Positions 52,001-58,929 of a stretch of 64,000 nucleotides of DNA are shown piece by piece (positions within the stretch are counted from its first letter, which is position 1; every line of letters starts with the position of its first letter). The DNA is from Ignelater luminosus. Its lineage: Eukaryota > Arthropoda > Insecta > Coleoptera > Elateridae. Location: contig VTPC01090620.1 in NCBI GenBank assembly GCA_011009095.1, positions 56,660 to 120,659 of the forward strand, written 5' to 3'. The notes under the pieces were generated by a model that had not been told where the DNA came from, ran no database searches, and saw only the letters and a program-made list of their open reading frames with translations. A program made the position numbers and the translations under genes.

Positions 52001-52503
52001 AATAACCACAACGGGTTATGGAAATTTAAATATTACCCGTGCAGCTCCATCGTAAGTTTTCTTTTTATCGCTATTATTAGTTTACAAATTTCCTAATAAA
52101 ATAAATTTAGAATTTTTATAAAATGGAATTTCTATTTTATTTCAGAGATCCGCTAACGCAACTTTATTCAATAACCTACATGTATTATTCCCTTATTGGC
52201 TGTATTATAACCGTGCTTCTTGGATGGACGATATCCTATTTTACCGGCTTTAACGAGGATGAACTTTACGATGAAAATCTGCTCCATCCGATTGCACGAA
52301 AAATGGCAAGTTGGTTTCCTGGAGCTAAGCGCCGGTACGCGGACAAAAGCAAAATAGCAGATAAAGTCGTTAATGAAACTTCGCACGAGATGGCGCACAC
52401 TTTCCATCAAGAAAAAGATCGTATAAGAAATGGTACTTTAAATCCTGCGTTTACGCAGGATGTCCAAGTAGAAGAACCTGAAGTTTATAGAACGAAATTG
52501 TGA
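18358..52503 (+). CDS. SLC5 sodium-coupled monocarboxylate transporter-like gene, 7 exons, N-terminus missing
   Basis: Spliced coding sequence: 18358-18680, 35321-35475, 36590-36730, 36790-37008, 42755-43028, 51816-52051 and 52146-52503. These total 1706 nt, that is 2 nt of a split codon plus 567 codons and a TGA stop, with every junction in frame and bounded by GT/AG. The protein is a multi-pass sodium:solute symporter. It has GYPSE followed by transmembrane segments, YQYLDLRF, the GGLKAAILADVMQG stretch, QNFVQRY, a long polar loop around YANCDPYKAGY, and the FNGALRSLNVSNLNSLATVTFEDF-type region typical of the family. Known family members move a small organic anion with Na+ across the plasma membrane; the substrate here cannot be read from sequence. 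Usual length is about 580-620 aa, so 50-70 N-terminal residues (first helix) are missing. All visible exons look intact, with no stop or frameshift. Family assignment is firm; the specific member is inferred. Confidence 0.93.
18681..23455. other. Large intron of the SLC5-like gene, first part
   Basis: Intronic by position (18681-35320). Contains an ATA trinucleotide run at about 19010-19043 and a less AT-rich patch at about 19850-20530 with open frames up to 67 codons that match no family I recognise; this patch may be a decayed repeat. Confidence 0.7.
23456..23498 (+). pseudogene. tRNA-like 3' fragment (T-arm plus acceptor strand)
   Basis: 23470-23486 can form a perfect T-arm: 5-bp stem GCGGG/CCCGC around the loop TTCGATT, which is also a good Pol III B box (GGTTCGATTCC). 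It is followed at 23487-23493 by CCGGGCC, like a 3' acceptor strand. No matching 5' strand (GGCCCGG), D-arm or A box is visible upstream. It is therefore a tRNA fragment or the remains of a tRNA-derived SINE, not a functional tRNA gene. Confidence 0.6.
23499..24669. other. Intron sequence, no gene seen
   Basis: Part of the large intron. Short open frames (for example 23774-24010 +) are AT-rich, Phe/Ile/Leu/Tyr-rich and unsupported. Confidence 0.5.
24670..25725. repeat. Tandem array of diverged units of about 125-175 bp
   Basis: The phrase TGACCAAGATATCACTGCACGAA recurs with changes starting at 24811, 24975, 25121, 25245, 25419 and, more degraded, 25545; a remnant precedes at about 24673. Spacings are 164, 146, 124, 174 and 126 nt. 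Each unit also carries variants of CTATAAAAGCAAA, TTTGAGTTTGAA, AATCTGCTGAGCTCAAC and GTAACGTCCA. The units are clearly related but diverged and vary by indels, so this is an old minisatellite/satellite-like array inside the intron. No convincing protein is encoded. Confidence 0.85.
25726..28718. other. Intron sequence, no gene seen
   Basis: AT-rich; no recognisable coding. A short TAA trinucleotide run lies near 28283-28303, just below the 3' end of the LINE. Confidence 0.5.
28719..29370 (-). pseudogene. LINE post-RT C-terminal region
   Basis: YDYLGVLLTEDGKDNRDI and ITSKLNSILWNKNVR (29134-29370) are the usual thumb/post-RT segment. It continues at lower coordinates, with stops, through NAMENNYLRRCYGV, ERPSVEKTLSDKVEEKQLSW, GHMKRMEDHRLPKRCYEW and a terminal RPREL stop. 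These are hallmark phrases of this insect LINE family. Confidence 0.85.
29244..30081 (-). pseudogene. LINE reverse transcriptase domain, catalytic FADD changed to FADN
   Basis: Fingers/palm motifs in order: ISSIHKKGDRKFCTNYRG (29851-30081), FIPGRSCTDNL (about 29815-29850), LVFVDLKKAYDSIP (motif A, about 29705-29760, catalytic Asp kept) and LFADNQVVLAEDMDDMM (29244-29486). In the last, the second Asp of the FADD box is Asn (codon AAC read from 29435-29433), a single G-to-A change. Polymerase activity would be lost. Frame changes occur between these pieces. Confidence 0.88.
30117..30697 (-). pseudogene. LINE linker between endonuclease and reverse transcriptase
   Basis: Two overlapping frames, 30224-30697 and 30117-30428, cover the charged region that precedes RT in this family (WWNKYLEEMVVEKKEMYNRW; AWKLIKELKK; WKNFYTELL). 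The overlap of the frames marks a frameshift around 30250-30290. No catalytic residues are expected in this part. Confidence 0.8.
31000..31600 (-). pseudogene. LINE endonuclease domain, broken
   Basis: Starts near RRGKKRKQNMIFGCWN (about 31510-31560), changes frame around 31450-31500, continues as NIDIAVLSETK (31319-31501), then changes frame again to 31000-31305 with IIGIYAPTDN and the segment ILLGGVNARVGKR. Functional relatives have GDFNA at that last place; here Asp is Gly and Phe is Val (Gly codon at 31099-31101). The Asp is a catalytic/metal-binding residue of the AP-endonuclease fold, so this copy should be inactive even apart from the frameshifts. Confidence 0.85.
31601..35320. other. 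Intron sequence, no gene seen
   Basis: Rest of the large intron up to the acceptor at 35320. AT-rich, with no recognisable domain on either strand. Confidence 0.55.
35321..35475 (+). CDS. SLC5-like transporter, second visible exon
   Basis: Acceptor TTTTTTACAG ends at 35320; donor GTAAGT starts after 35475. Phase 0 at the start, with two nt carried over at the end. It encodes GGLKAAILADVMQG, a strongly conserved SLC5 stretch, then a hydrophobic helix (MIAVSVGIIIQG) and a loop (EAGGVGTVFETNKNGG). Too short for a simple ORF scan, but unmistakable by family pattern and by splice phase on both sides. Confidence 0.92.
35476..36589. other. Intron between second and third visible exons
   Basis: 1,114 bp with a GTAAGT donor and a CAG acceptor. 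A 74-codon + strand frame (35524-35748) has no recognisable domain and is treated as chance. Confidence 0.85.
36590..36730 (+). CDS. SLC5-like transporter, third visible exon
   Basis: Acceptor TTCGCAG ends at 36589; donor GTAAGT starts at 36731. The first base completes a Thr codon. It encodes FDMDPTIRVTTTSALIG, a helix containing LFMSLSIFGC, and QQNFVQRYCSMESQKKVTK, which matches the conserved xQxxVQRYxS region of SLC5 transporters. Confidence 0.93.
36731..36789 (+). other. Minimal 59-bp intron
   Basis: GTAAGT donor and TTTTTAG acceptor. Removing it restores the frame across VTK|TLMYN and matches the continuous family sequence. Near the practical lower size limit for insect introns. Confidence 0.92.
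36790..37008 (+). CDS. SLC5-like transporter, fourth visible exon
   Basis: Separated from the previous exon by a 59-bp intron (36731-36789). It encodes a hydrophobic helix, the loop YANCDPYKAGYIQKYDE, then PFFVEDRF and LPGILGLFMACLFNGAL. The CDP and LPG(I/L)xGLF elements are typical of SLC5 monocarboxylate transporter-like proteins. Donor GTAAAA at 37009 is a little weaker than the others. The exon ends two bases into a codon, completed to Ser by the next exon. Confidence 0.93.
37009..39371. other. Intron sequence, mostly without recognisable content
   Basis: First part of the 5.7-kb intron. Holds a coding-like remnant at 37801-38037 (separate entry). A 116-codon minus-strand frame at 38912-39262 has no family pattern I recognise. 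Confidence 0.5.
37801..38037 (+). pseudogene. Possible remnant of a gag-like coding region
   Basis: One frame reads MEDEEKNKAINYRTKLLNEF...MRMEEIQ, a stop, SREK, a stop, then GQYARARTRNFVLPYLIHS...KVFSSPTAEKAYSL. The highly charged helical start and biased residue use look like decayed coding rather than intron noise, perhaps from a retroelement gag. I cannot name a family. Confidence 0.25.
39372..39516. repeat. Direct repeat, copy 1
   Basis: 145-bp block beginning ATTTATGGTGGATACTTG and ending GGCAGGCTCGGTGATT; repeated at 39901-40055 with about 95 percent identity by eye and one 10-nt difference. It is unusually G-rich for this window. Confidence 0.88.
39517..39900. other. Spacer between the direct repeats
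   Basis: No gene seen. Its end (GTATAAGGATTGTGGTCACCTTTCAAACTT, near 39873-39899) is echoed just after copy 2 near 40059-40088, suggesting the duplicated unit extended beyond the 150-bp block or was rearranged. Confidence 0.6.
39901..40055. repeat. Direct repeat, copy 2
   Basis: 155-bp counterpart of 39372-39516; it carries an extra GGTGGAGGA-like 10-nt stretch near 39955, itself a short local duplication. The offset of 529 bp makes this a segmental duplication within the intron. Confidence 0.88.
40425..40637 (-). repeat. Candidate SINE with 5S-rRNA-like head and (AAG)n tail
   Basis: Read on the minus strand, 40637-40577 contains GTTCAGCAACGTG, then GGTCAG and GAATGGGTGAC. This is the same order and spacing as the internal Pol III promoter of 5S rRNA (A box GTTAAGCAACGT, intermediate element and TGGATGGGTGACC). 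About 130 nt later the strand ends in GGATTAAGAAGAAGAAGAAA (about 40455-40436), like a SINE3-type tail. It is short of a complete 5S gene and diverged, so it is not an rRNA gene. SINE identity is inference. Confidence 0.45.
40638..42754. other. Intron sequence with a 20-bp perfect palindrome
   Basis: No gene seen. 41660-41679 is a perfect palindrome, CAAACATGTTAACATGTTTG. The 3' end leads into the TTTTTTACAG acceptor at 42754. Confidence 0.6.
42755..43028 (+). CDS. SLC5-like transporter, fifth visible exon
   Basis: Acceptor TTTTTTACAG ends at 42754; donor GTAAGT starts at 43029. It encodes residues 279-370: SLNVSNLNSLATVTFEDF followed by a cytoplasmic link (KDLKDKHQLY) and two hydrophobic helices ending VPCCNWK. 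The Ser/Asn-rich start followed by the VTFEDF motif is the counterpart of the conserved SxLSSxxNALAxVTxED region of the family. Phase 0 at the 3' end. Confidence 0.93.
43029..46154. other. Intron sequence, no gene seen
   Basis: First part of the 8.8-kb intron. Includes a CA/CG dinucleotide tract at about 44165-44187 and an 11-bp hairpin (TGGCCCAGGAG at 45635-45645 with CTCCTGGGCCA at 45662-45672). Short open frames such as 45747-45941 are unsupported. Confidence 0.55.
46155..46460. repeat. Flanking duplicate, apparent empty-site copy
   Basis: 306 bp from TACTCGTTTTCCAGGG to AAAAAAGACT, ending exactly at the N gap. Identical in length to 48111-48416, with four substitutions seen and no indels. 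Upstream it continues into unique sequence (AACAATTTG), with no transposon end. Confidence 0.92.
46461..46860. other. Assembly gap (400 N)
   Basis: A run of exactly 400 N. The round number suggests an estimated or fixed-size scaffold gap. It removes the C-terminal half of the transposase and the distal end of the transposon. Confidence 0.99.
46861..47813 (-). pseudogene. Tc1/mariner-type transposase, spliced, frameshifted and cut by the gap
   Basis: Exon 1 (47813-47715) encodes 33 residues, MVLDSKSRKIINSILQFMKR...PLSK, followed by a GTAAGT donor. An acceptor TTTCTACAG precedes exon 2 at 47482, which reads VQQRVSAATGISLRTINRI, a helix-turn-helix, and then a basic region. This frame stops after KLNIMK at 47123; similarity resumes in another frame (VRHLRINFLRKMKKYREE), so a frameshift lies near 47105-47125. 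The third piece (47093 to the gap) has PIIYMDETYIHSSH, where the first catalytic Asp of the DDE triad is 47051-47049. It then has SKGSRLIILNAGGEDGF and enters the gap at GDYHN. Inactive as assembled. Confidence 0.8.
46861..48110 (-). mobile_element. IS630/Tc1/mariner-type DNA transposon, partly lost in the gap
   Basis: Transposase pieces read on the minus strand from 47813 to the gap. The visible end at 48110 reads outward-in as CAGGCCAGCGTTTGTAGAATGG next to a TA (48111-48112), as expected for an element inserting at TA with ends beginning CAG. The empty-site copy has the matching TA at 46155-46156. The other terminus is in or beyond the gap. Confidence 0.82.
48111..48416. repeat. Flanking duplicate, filled-site copy
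   Basis: Second copy of 46155-46460, beginning at the TA beside the transposon end and continuing without a break into unique sequence (AGGTGAAAGAGAAAACC) after 48416. Differences from copy 1 are single bases, near 1.3 percent, which is in the range of allelic variation. Confidence 0.92.
48417..51815. other. Intron sequence, no gene seen
   Basis: Several minus-strand frames of 66-84 codons (49259-49462, 49741-49995, 50223-50423) cluster here but show no family pattern; possibly an old unclassified repeat. Ends at the acceptor of the sixth visible exon. Confidence 0.5.
51816..52051 (+). CDS. SLC5-like transporter, sixth visible exon with Thr/Pro-rich extracellular loop
   Basis: Acceptor ATTAAAG ends at 51815; donor GTAAGT starts at 52052. 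It begins GAAIGVIVSHIVTLWITFGG (membrane helix), then a hydrophilic loop with CHNGS (potential N-glycosylation at residue 409), a low-complexity Thr/Pro run (PITTTTPSPITTT) and NIT (second potential glycosylation site, residue 442). By family topology this is the outward-facing loop before the last helix. Confidence 0.92.
52146..52503 (+). CDS. SLC5-like transporter, last exon with stop
   Basis: Acceptor TTTCAG ends at 52145, after a 94-bp intron. It encodes the last helix (YYSLIGCIITVLLGWTISYF), then TGFNEDELYDENLLHPI and a charged cytoplasmic tail of about 80 residues, ending TKL before TGA at 52501-52503. The C-terminal tripeptide resembles the PDZ-ligand type ends (T-x-L) found on some SLC5A8-like transporters; a functional PDZ interaction is inference. 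Possible poly(A) signals of the ATTAAA type lie at 52969-52974 and 53012-53017. Confidence 0.93.
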
Positions 52504-54720
52504 TATCTTTAAAAGTATACTAAGGATTTTAAATTGTTTTTTAAATAGTGTCCTTATAGTGACGTCTGCTGTGATCTCTAGCGTGTACGACTATTAAGCT
52601 ATGTATTTGAGATTTAGTAACTATTATTTATAATAGGGTCTTACCATTAGTTATTTTTATATTTAGATAAAGATTATTATTGATTTACTATATTACCTGA
52701 ATGGTATTTATGAATGGAAATGCCGATTTTGCAGCTAAATTAAATTAATGTCTTTAGAATTACTTAAAATATCTTACAAACTTTGTAGTCATTTATTAAT
52801 ACTCGCAAAAATATAGTAAGTAATAGCTTATTATACATATTATAAGATTATTTGAAATTATTTAACAGTTTTGCTCATAAAATAATATAAACTATAAAAT
52901 GTATTATCACACAAATTTATATTACATGCGATGGACGTGTACTTATAACAGTAAGCATGACCATTTATATTAAATGTCTGTAGAGTTTGCTTGTTCGAAA
53001 GAACTCTATTGATTAAAAGAAAAATTGAAGTGAGAAAACGCTGGTTTTACTTTTTTTCCTGTATTGTCACTTTCCTTACTTTTCATAAATTCCATACATG
53101 CAATAGATATAAAGTAACTAAAATGATAAGTTAAAAATTTAAAATTACAGCTATGAAGATTGTACTTACACAATGCAGTAAGCTACTCTGAGAAAGACCA
53201 ACAGTTATTGCAAACAACAATATATGCTCCACTAGAGGCCCTTGTATACGGGTTGCTTCTTTAACATTATTGGGAGACACTCACAGAGGATGTAATATCT
53301 TCCCTGTCTGCACTGCCTATTTATAATATTAAGTTAAGGATCTAGAACAATTCACTCATATCTCTTTCATAGCCATGTCTTCTGTAAAGCCCGTTCCTGC
53401 TTCGCCTTTGTAATAATATTTACTGAATGCAGTTCCCTGATGAACCTAGTAAAAAGTCTGAATTCTTTTCATGCTCAATAGGAAACTATTTAGGACTGTT
53501 TTTAATGTGAACCGCTTATTCTTCTAGGATTGCTCTTGATGTTCAATTTAGTTCCCTGTTACCTGTTGCATAAGCTTGCTGACAATTGTAGGGTACTATC
53601 TCATAAATTATTAACGTCAGAACTGTCCTGAAAAATATAGTACGCGTTTGCATTACATCCAGATATGCGAGGTAGGTTCTTGTATACATCTAGACCAGTT
53701 CAATTGTGTGACGGTCTCGGTAGCCGGTGTTACATCTTCTTACTTATGTAAACTCAATGCGTGGTTGCAGTATCGCAATGAAAGAATAGTTTCTGCAATC
53801 AAACATCTGTAAGTCCCACATTCATTTGACAACTCAAAACAGAAGTTGCAGACATATTCTGTTAGAAGTTAATCTGTACTTGCACCATTCATTTTTTAAT
53901 ACCCTCACACTCATACTCACTTAGCTTTAGCAAAAAGACACAAAATAAAATAATGAAATGGAAAAAACCAAAAAAAATAAAAAGCAAAAATTTATTCCTA
54001 GGGAAGGCCAAGCGTTTCTTGGCCAGGTACCAAAAGTGGCCTTATTTCCGACTGTTTAAAACTTTGTAAAGATTACTAAAGTCAATCTTTCAAGCAAGAA
54101 GGGAAGACCACTAAAGCAATGTTAGAAAATCCAGCCACTTACCAACAACTTCTTTTGTCTTTATTTCATCCCTTCCCTTACTAACAGTTTTGGAACTTTT
54201 GCATTAAATTTTTCTCCTCTATCTTCTTAAGCAGAAGAGAAACCCAAGTCCTTGTCTTTGTCCACATGTGCCAACATTTTTGTTATCCTACTGAAGAAAC
54301 CCTAACACAAATAATTGTAAAATCAATAACCAGGATATCCAAGGATGCACATCTGCACAAGGTGATGTTCAAAAGGGCTCCGTTTTTCCTTGTGGCTGGC
54401 AACACTGATCAACGTGGGCAACAATTGTTTTGGTTATCAAAAATAAAAATATAACAAATAACCGTTGAATTATTGTGAACTGTCAATTTTGTAATTCCTT
54501 TTCTTAAGTAAAAATAAAATTACTATTCAAACTTTTCTTACATTATAAATTGATTAGCCTATTGAGCTGTGTCTAAACTAACTGTTTTTCCCTGCTGCAC
54601 TTCTCTTTGCAACAGGTTATTGTGACCAGTGTGAATAAAGTAAAAAGTGATATTGCGGAAGATTCTTCGCCAGTATAATAAACACTCAAGTTGCACGGAT
54701 CCAGTGAAATAATAGAGCAG
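52504..54720. other. 3' UTR and intergenic DNA
   Basis: The first few hundred bases are presumably the 3' UTR of the transporter (ATTAAA-type signals at 52969 and 53012; no canonical AATAAA noticed nearby). The remainder shows no gene. The last few hundred bases before 54720 may include the left LTR of the Copia element, but I could not define its ends. Confidence 0.55.
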
Positions 54721-54721
54721 A

Positions 54722-55408
54722 ATGGACGGAAAAGGCAACTAAATTCATATGGAATAGAAAAGTTTAATGGGAAGAAATTCTCGCTCCGGAAATACTAATA
54801 ATTTTTAGAGCCGAAGGCCTTTCTGAAGTTGTTATCGGTGCTAAGAAACGTTCTGAAAAGGATTACAGCAAACAGGCAGATTGGGACAAAAAGAATGCTA
54901 AAGCTATGCTCATTTTGTCTACGTGTATAGAGTTTGGGCAGTTACAAACTGTCATGACCTGTACGACTGCCGCTCTCATGTGGACCAGACTTAAGTTAAT
55001 TCATGAGCAGCGTTCATCTGTAAATAAAACAAGCTTAAAGCAGCAATTCTTTAACTATAAAATGCCTGCAAATTCGTCAATTGCAAGCTTGTTGGGAAAC
55101 GTTGAATCTCTTGTTCAAGCATTAACAGACGTCGTCGAGACTGTTAGCGATATTAACAAAACTGCCAAGGTGTTAAGATGTTTGCCACCTAAATATAATG
55201 TTTTTGTAACAGCTTGGAATTCAATGGATGAAACCAAGCAAACCTATGATAATTTGACCTCTCGTTTATTAAAAGGAGAGCAACGATTACAGCTGGATGT
55301 GGAGCAGTCACCTCAGCTCTTGGCGAGCTGCAGGTTAAAAGCACTCACTCGCCAAAGCGGAAATTTTGCCATTTTTGTAAACGGAAAGGACATTTAAAGA
55401 AGAAATGT
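54722..55408 (+). pseudogene. Copia-type gag with CCHC zinc knuckle
   Basis: The start at 54722 (ATGGACGG) is uncertain. The main frame 54906-55397 has the gag pattern: ALMWTRLKLIHEQRSS, LKQQFFNYKM, NKTAKVLRCLPPKYN and DNLTSRLLKGEQRL. A frameshift near 55340 moves the nucleic-acid-binding knuckle to another frame at 55367-55408 (C-x2-C-x4-H-x4-C, all four ligands present). An in-frame TAG follows within six codons. Confidence 0.85.
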
Positions 55409-55531
55409 TTCTGCAGAATTAACTAGCAAGGAAACAGTAAAAAGGAGACGAATGATTCGACCAATAGGGACACCACTAAACGCGAAGGGTCCGTCCATTA
55501 CTCATCACGCTTTGGTTGCAGAAATGAATCA

Positions 55532-55760
55532 TTGCTTAGATTTTGTACTTATAGCAGAGAAGACCTTGAGGCACGAGTGCCCGAAGATACTTGGTTGGCC
55601 GACAGTGGAGCTTCTAAGCACAGAACTTTTCAGCGTGCGTGGTTCCAAGAGTTCTCTCAACTGGAATTGTACATTCCAATACAAATGGGAGACGATAGAA
55701 TTATTTATGCTGTTAGGATTGGCAAGTGGGAGCATCGAACATTAACAAACAAACCCCTTG
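55532..55760 (+). pseudogene. Copia-type aspartic protease
   Basis: Contains WLADSGASKH; the active-site Asp-Ser-Gly lies at 55601-55609. Preceded by PEDT, the usual context. The frame is shared with the upstream zinc knuckle but is lost around 55740, where the pre-integrase frame takes over. Confidence 0.82.
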
Positions 55761-56850
55761 TATGCTCCAGAAATGAATAAGAATCTATTCTCAGTGGGAG
55801 CTAGCGCTGCGCTTGGACACACAGTGTCGTTCATAGAGGAGAATATGCCTGTTCACAAAAATAGTGAGATTATAGCCTCAGGAAAAGTACTCCGAAATCG
55901 GTGCTACAGCATGCATTTTAGACCGATGCAAATCGAGCAGGCCAATACAGCAACAGAAGATCAAGTAATGCTATGGCATGAACGCCTTGGGCATATGAGT
56001 TTTTCAAAAATTAAGCAATTTCAGCAGGATAGAGTTATTAATGTTCCTCCTTTTAAAAATGTACCTTTTTGTGATGTTTGTCAGTTTGGAAAACTGCACA
56101 GGAAGCCTTCCACGACAAACCCCTCTCGATCTCAAGTGCCCAGAGAATATATTCATTCAAATGTTTGCGGGAAAATGCCAGTCCAGTCTATTGGTGGAGC
56201 AAACTATTTCGTTGTTTTCAAGGTACGGAAAAGCCTATTTTGTACAACACAAAAGTGACGTTCTTGCAAAATTTTTGGAATTTAAAAATCTATTGGAAAA
56301 GCAAACGGGCAATCAACTAAAGGTATTCAAGAGCGATCAAGGTTCTGAGTACATTAATTCAAAGTTTGATTCTTACTTCAAGTCGAATGGGATTGTGCAT
56401 GAGAAAAGCTTACTTTACACGCCAGAACAAAATGGCCGAATTGAACGTGACCATCGGTACACGGTTGAGGCAGCTAGGTCTATGTTACTAGGTTCTGGTC
56501 TACCAGAAAGCCTATGGGCTGAGGCTGTCAATACAGTGGTTCACATTCTAAATAAAATCCCAATAAAGTTAAACAAAAACGTCTTTCCTTGCAAACTTTG
56601 GAAGGGAAAGCCACTCAGATTGGGCTATTTTAGAAAATTTGTTGCTCTAGCGTACATGCAAATTCCGAAACTATTAAGAACAAAATTTGAAGAAAAATCA
56701 AAGAAAATGATCTTGATTGGTTATGAGGATGAGATTCCGAACTATTGATTATATAATCCTATTAAAAAACAGTTACAGTTTCAAGGGATGTTGTCTTCAA
56801 TGAATCAGTTCAGGCTGATAAACCTGAATATAGCCAGCTGTGAAATTCTA
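55758..56850 (+). pseudogene. Copia-type integrase, broken near the first catalytic Asp
   Basis: Pre-integrase zinc finger: WHERLGHMSFSKIKQF then CDVCQFGKLHR (frame 55758-56258). The core continues in the 56041-56748 frame with FKSDQGSEY (second catalytic Asp) and PEQNGRIERD (catalytic Glu), then LWAEAVNTVVHILNK. The frame change at about 56210 falls where the first catalytic Asp is expected, and no Asp is visible there, so a small deletion is likely. The tail IGYEDE reaches a stop at 56746, with a short out-of-frame continuation to about 56830. Confidence 0.87.
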
Positions 56851-57164
56851 CGGAATTTAATATAAGTAGTTTGCTTTAAGAATCTTATTTGAAGAGGCAT
56901 CACAAGAAAACCGAGCTCTTCAATAGGAAAAAAACCTGCGAATTTTTGTTTCTTTAATAACGCTTTACGCGCTACATATTATACTGGCAACGAATGATTT
57001 TCATTGCATAATTCTTACAACTAAAGCTTACTATCTAAAGTTCACACAGTGGTGTTCTTTATTTATTTTTAACATCAGCACCACCATTGAGATTCACTCT
57101 CGTGATTAGAAAAGCGCAGTCACTTCACTACACTAGTTCAAACGGTTTCTTTCTCTTCTTCGCA

Positions 57165-58050
57165 CTACATGTTTGTTATTGAGGAGTTGGAGCGGCTTTG
57201 GATTGACATGTTAATGTAATCTGTCTTCGTATTTTTCAGCTGACATCTTGATGTCACCGTTGACTTTGAAATACCCAGATCGTAATGGATATCACTACCT
57301 CGCACATACCATGAGTATGATTTCAATATTAGAGGTTTTTGCACAGCCTCGTAGATGAATGCCATAGAGTCAGATTGGTTTAAGTACTTGACTGTAGATA
57401 AGCACTTTATTGTGAATAGATAACTTTGATTTTTTACCAAGTAGCCAGTATACTGTTTATATTTGAAATCAAGTTTAGTTCATTTGGAATTTTGCGTCCA
57501 GCGCCATGCCAAGGTATTTTGCTACATTCTGGAAAAGAACAACCATTCTGCTAATGCTTACAGGAGATGGATCTGCGATTCTTTTCCTTCGTGGCTGGGA
57601 TGTCGCTTGTGTACAGTGTATTCATTTTAAAAAAACACTGTATAAAAGATAGACTAGTAAGCCCAGAACACTTTCTTGAAGAATTGCCATATTTGCTTTT
57701 ATGAGTTCAAAGTATTCATCCTTTTGCTTGATATGAAACAGTCCATTAGTAATGTAGGAAGATAGTATCTTTGCATATTTTTTTAGAAGCATTTTTTGCA
57801 GGGTGTGGACAAGACCACACTTGATCAAATGCTAATTGTACATCTGTAAGAATAGTAGGACTTACTGGTTTTTCTTTCAATGATTTTTTAATAATGTCGG
57901 TGATACGACGAACTTGTTCTATGCTAGCGTTTTTTGGACGAAAACCGGTTTGATAGTCTGGAATCACTCTGCTATTTTCAATGACTGGTTGGAGTCTTTT
58001 CAGAAGTAACTGTTTGATTAATTTGAAACAATTGGGAATAAATTATTAAA
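57165..58050 (-). mobile_element. Jockey-type LINE, 3' portion (RT and C-terminus), minus strand
   Basis: From 58050 downward: LIKQLLLKRLQPVIENS, VIPDYQTGFRPKNASIEQV (57746-57967), KKYAKILSSYITNGLF and ESVLGLLVYLLYS (57622-57828, a decayed PQGSVLGPxLYxLY), KYLGMALDAKFQMN (about 57490-57530), and the C-terminal SYSWYVRGSDIHYDLGI (57165-57440). These are Jockey-clade phrases in order. Deletions and frameshifts are frequent; the FADD region appears deleted. Confidence 0.78.
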
Positions 58051-58089
58051 CTTCCTCTTTTTGTTGTGTCCTTAGATAAGACGAAAGAT

Positions 58090-58920
58090 ATTAAGAGAAT
58101 GTATGATATATTTATCTATTATTTATTGTAACTAACAGGTACAAAAAGATCCAACTACAGGTTACAAATTATAATTATAATTACATGTAATGGAAGCAAA
58201 ACTATTGACTAAGCTGTACTTAATTTGGTATACATTATACCAGGCGACGGCGCTCAGAATATACTAAGCAGATTTTAATGCACGGTGCGGCCCCAAGTTG
58301 GATCCTTGTGGTACCCCCAAAAGCGTGTCAAAAACAACAGACCTCGCACCACCATAAACAACATACTGTTTTTTATCCTTCAGGTAAGATATAAAAACTT
58401 TTAAAAGAGGCAATGAAAAACCGAAGTTATGCATTTTTGTTAAAAGAACATCGTAATCAACCTTATCAAATGCTTTTGGAAAATCCGCGTAGACTACCTC
58501 CGTTTGAAGATTATCGTTAACAGCATCCATTACTTCGTGTGTGAAAACGAGTAAATTAGTACATGTTGACTGTTTTGGCATAAACCCGTGTTGATTTATC
58601 GATATATGTTCTTTTACATGATTAAAAAGTATTTCATAGAATATTGACTCATATGCCCTAGCTGGTGTTGACAGTAGCGCAACCGGTCTGTATTTTTGAC
58701 ATCACAACTACCAGATTTAAAGATAGGTCAGTCTTTTGTTGTTTTCCACTGTAGTGGAAATGCATTAGTGGATAGTAATAGTGTATACAGGGTATTTGTA
58801 ATATGCCAGTTAAAATTGAAGCTCCACGAGCTAACAAATTAATTCCACAGTGCAAAAATATGCCAAAGATACGGTCAAATTTAATCAAACTGCATGTTAG
58901 TTAACGTAAGATGTGCTCTC
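58090..58920 (-). mobile_element. CR1/Jockey-superfamily LINE fragment (RT), minus strand
   Basis: The frame 58264-58581 encodes FMPKQSTCTNLLVFTHEVMD preceded upstream (out of frame) by NHVKEHISINQHG. It goes on to VVYADFPKAFDKVDYDVLL (motif A, catalytic Asp kept) and GVPQGSNLGP (motif B). It then jumps to an A/T-rich tail, so the catalytic xADD motif and thumb are deleted. The N-terminal RT part at 58658-58888 is out of frame. Different family from its neighbours. Confidence 0.75.
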
Positions 58921-58929
58921 ACTCATCAA

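Larger units (their letters stand above)
54722..56850 (+). mobile_element. Truncated Ty1/Copia-type retrotransposon
   Basis: The order is gag, zinc knuckle, protease, pre-integrase zinc finger, integrase, which is the Ty1/Copia order. The copy ends shortly after the integrase; no reverse transcriptase or RNase H is found and no second LTR is recognised. Frames change at about 55340, 55740, 56210 and 56775, with further in-frame stops. Same strand as the transporter gene, about 2.2 kb downstream of its stop. Confidence 0.9.
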
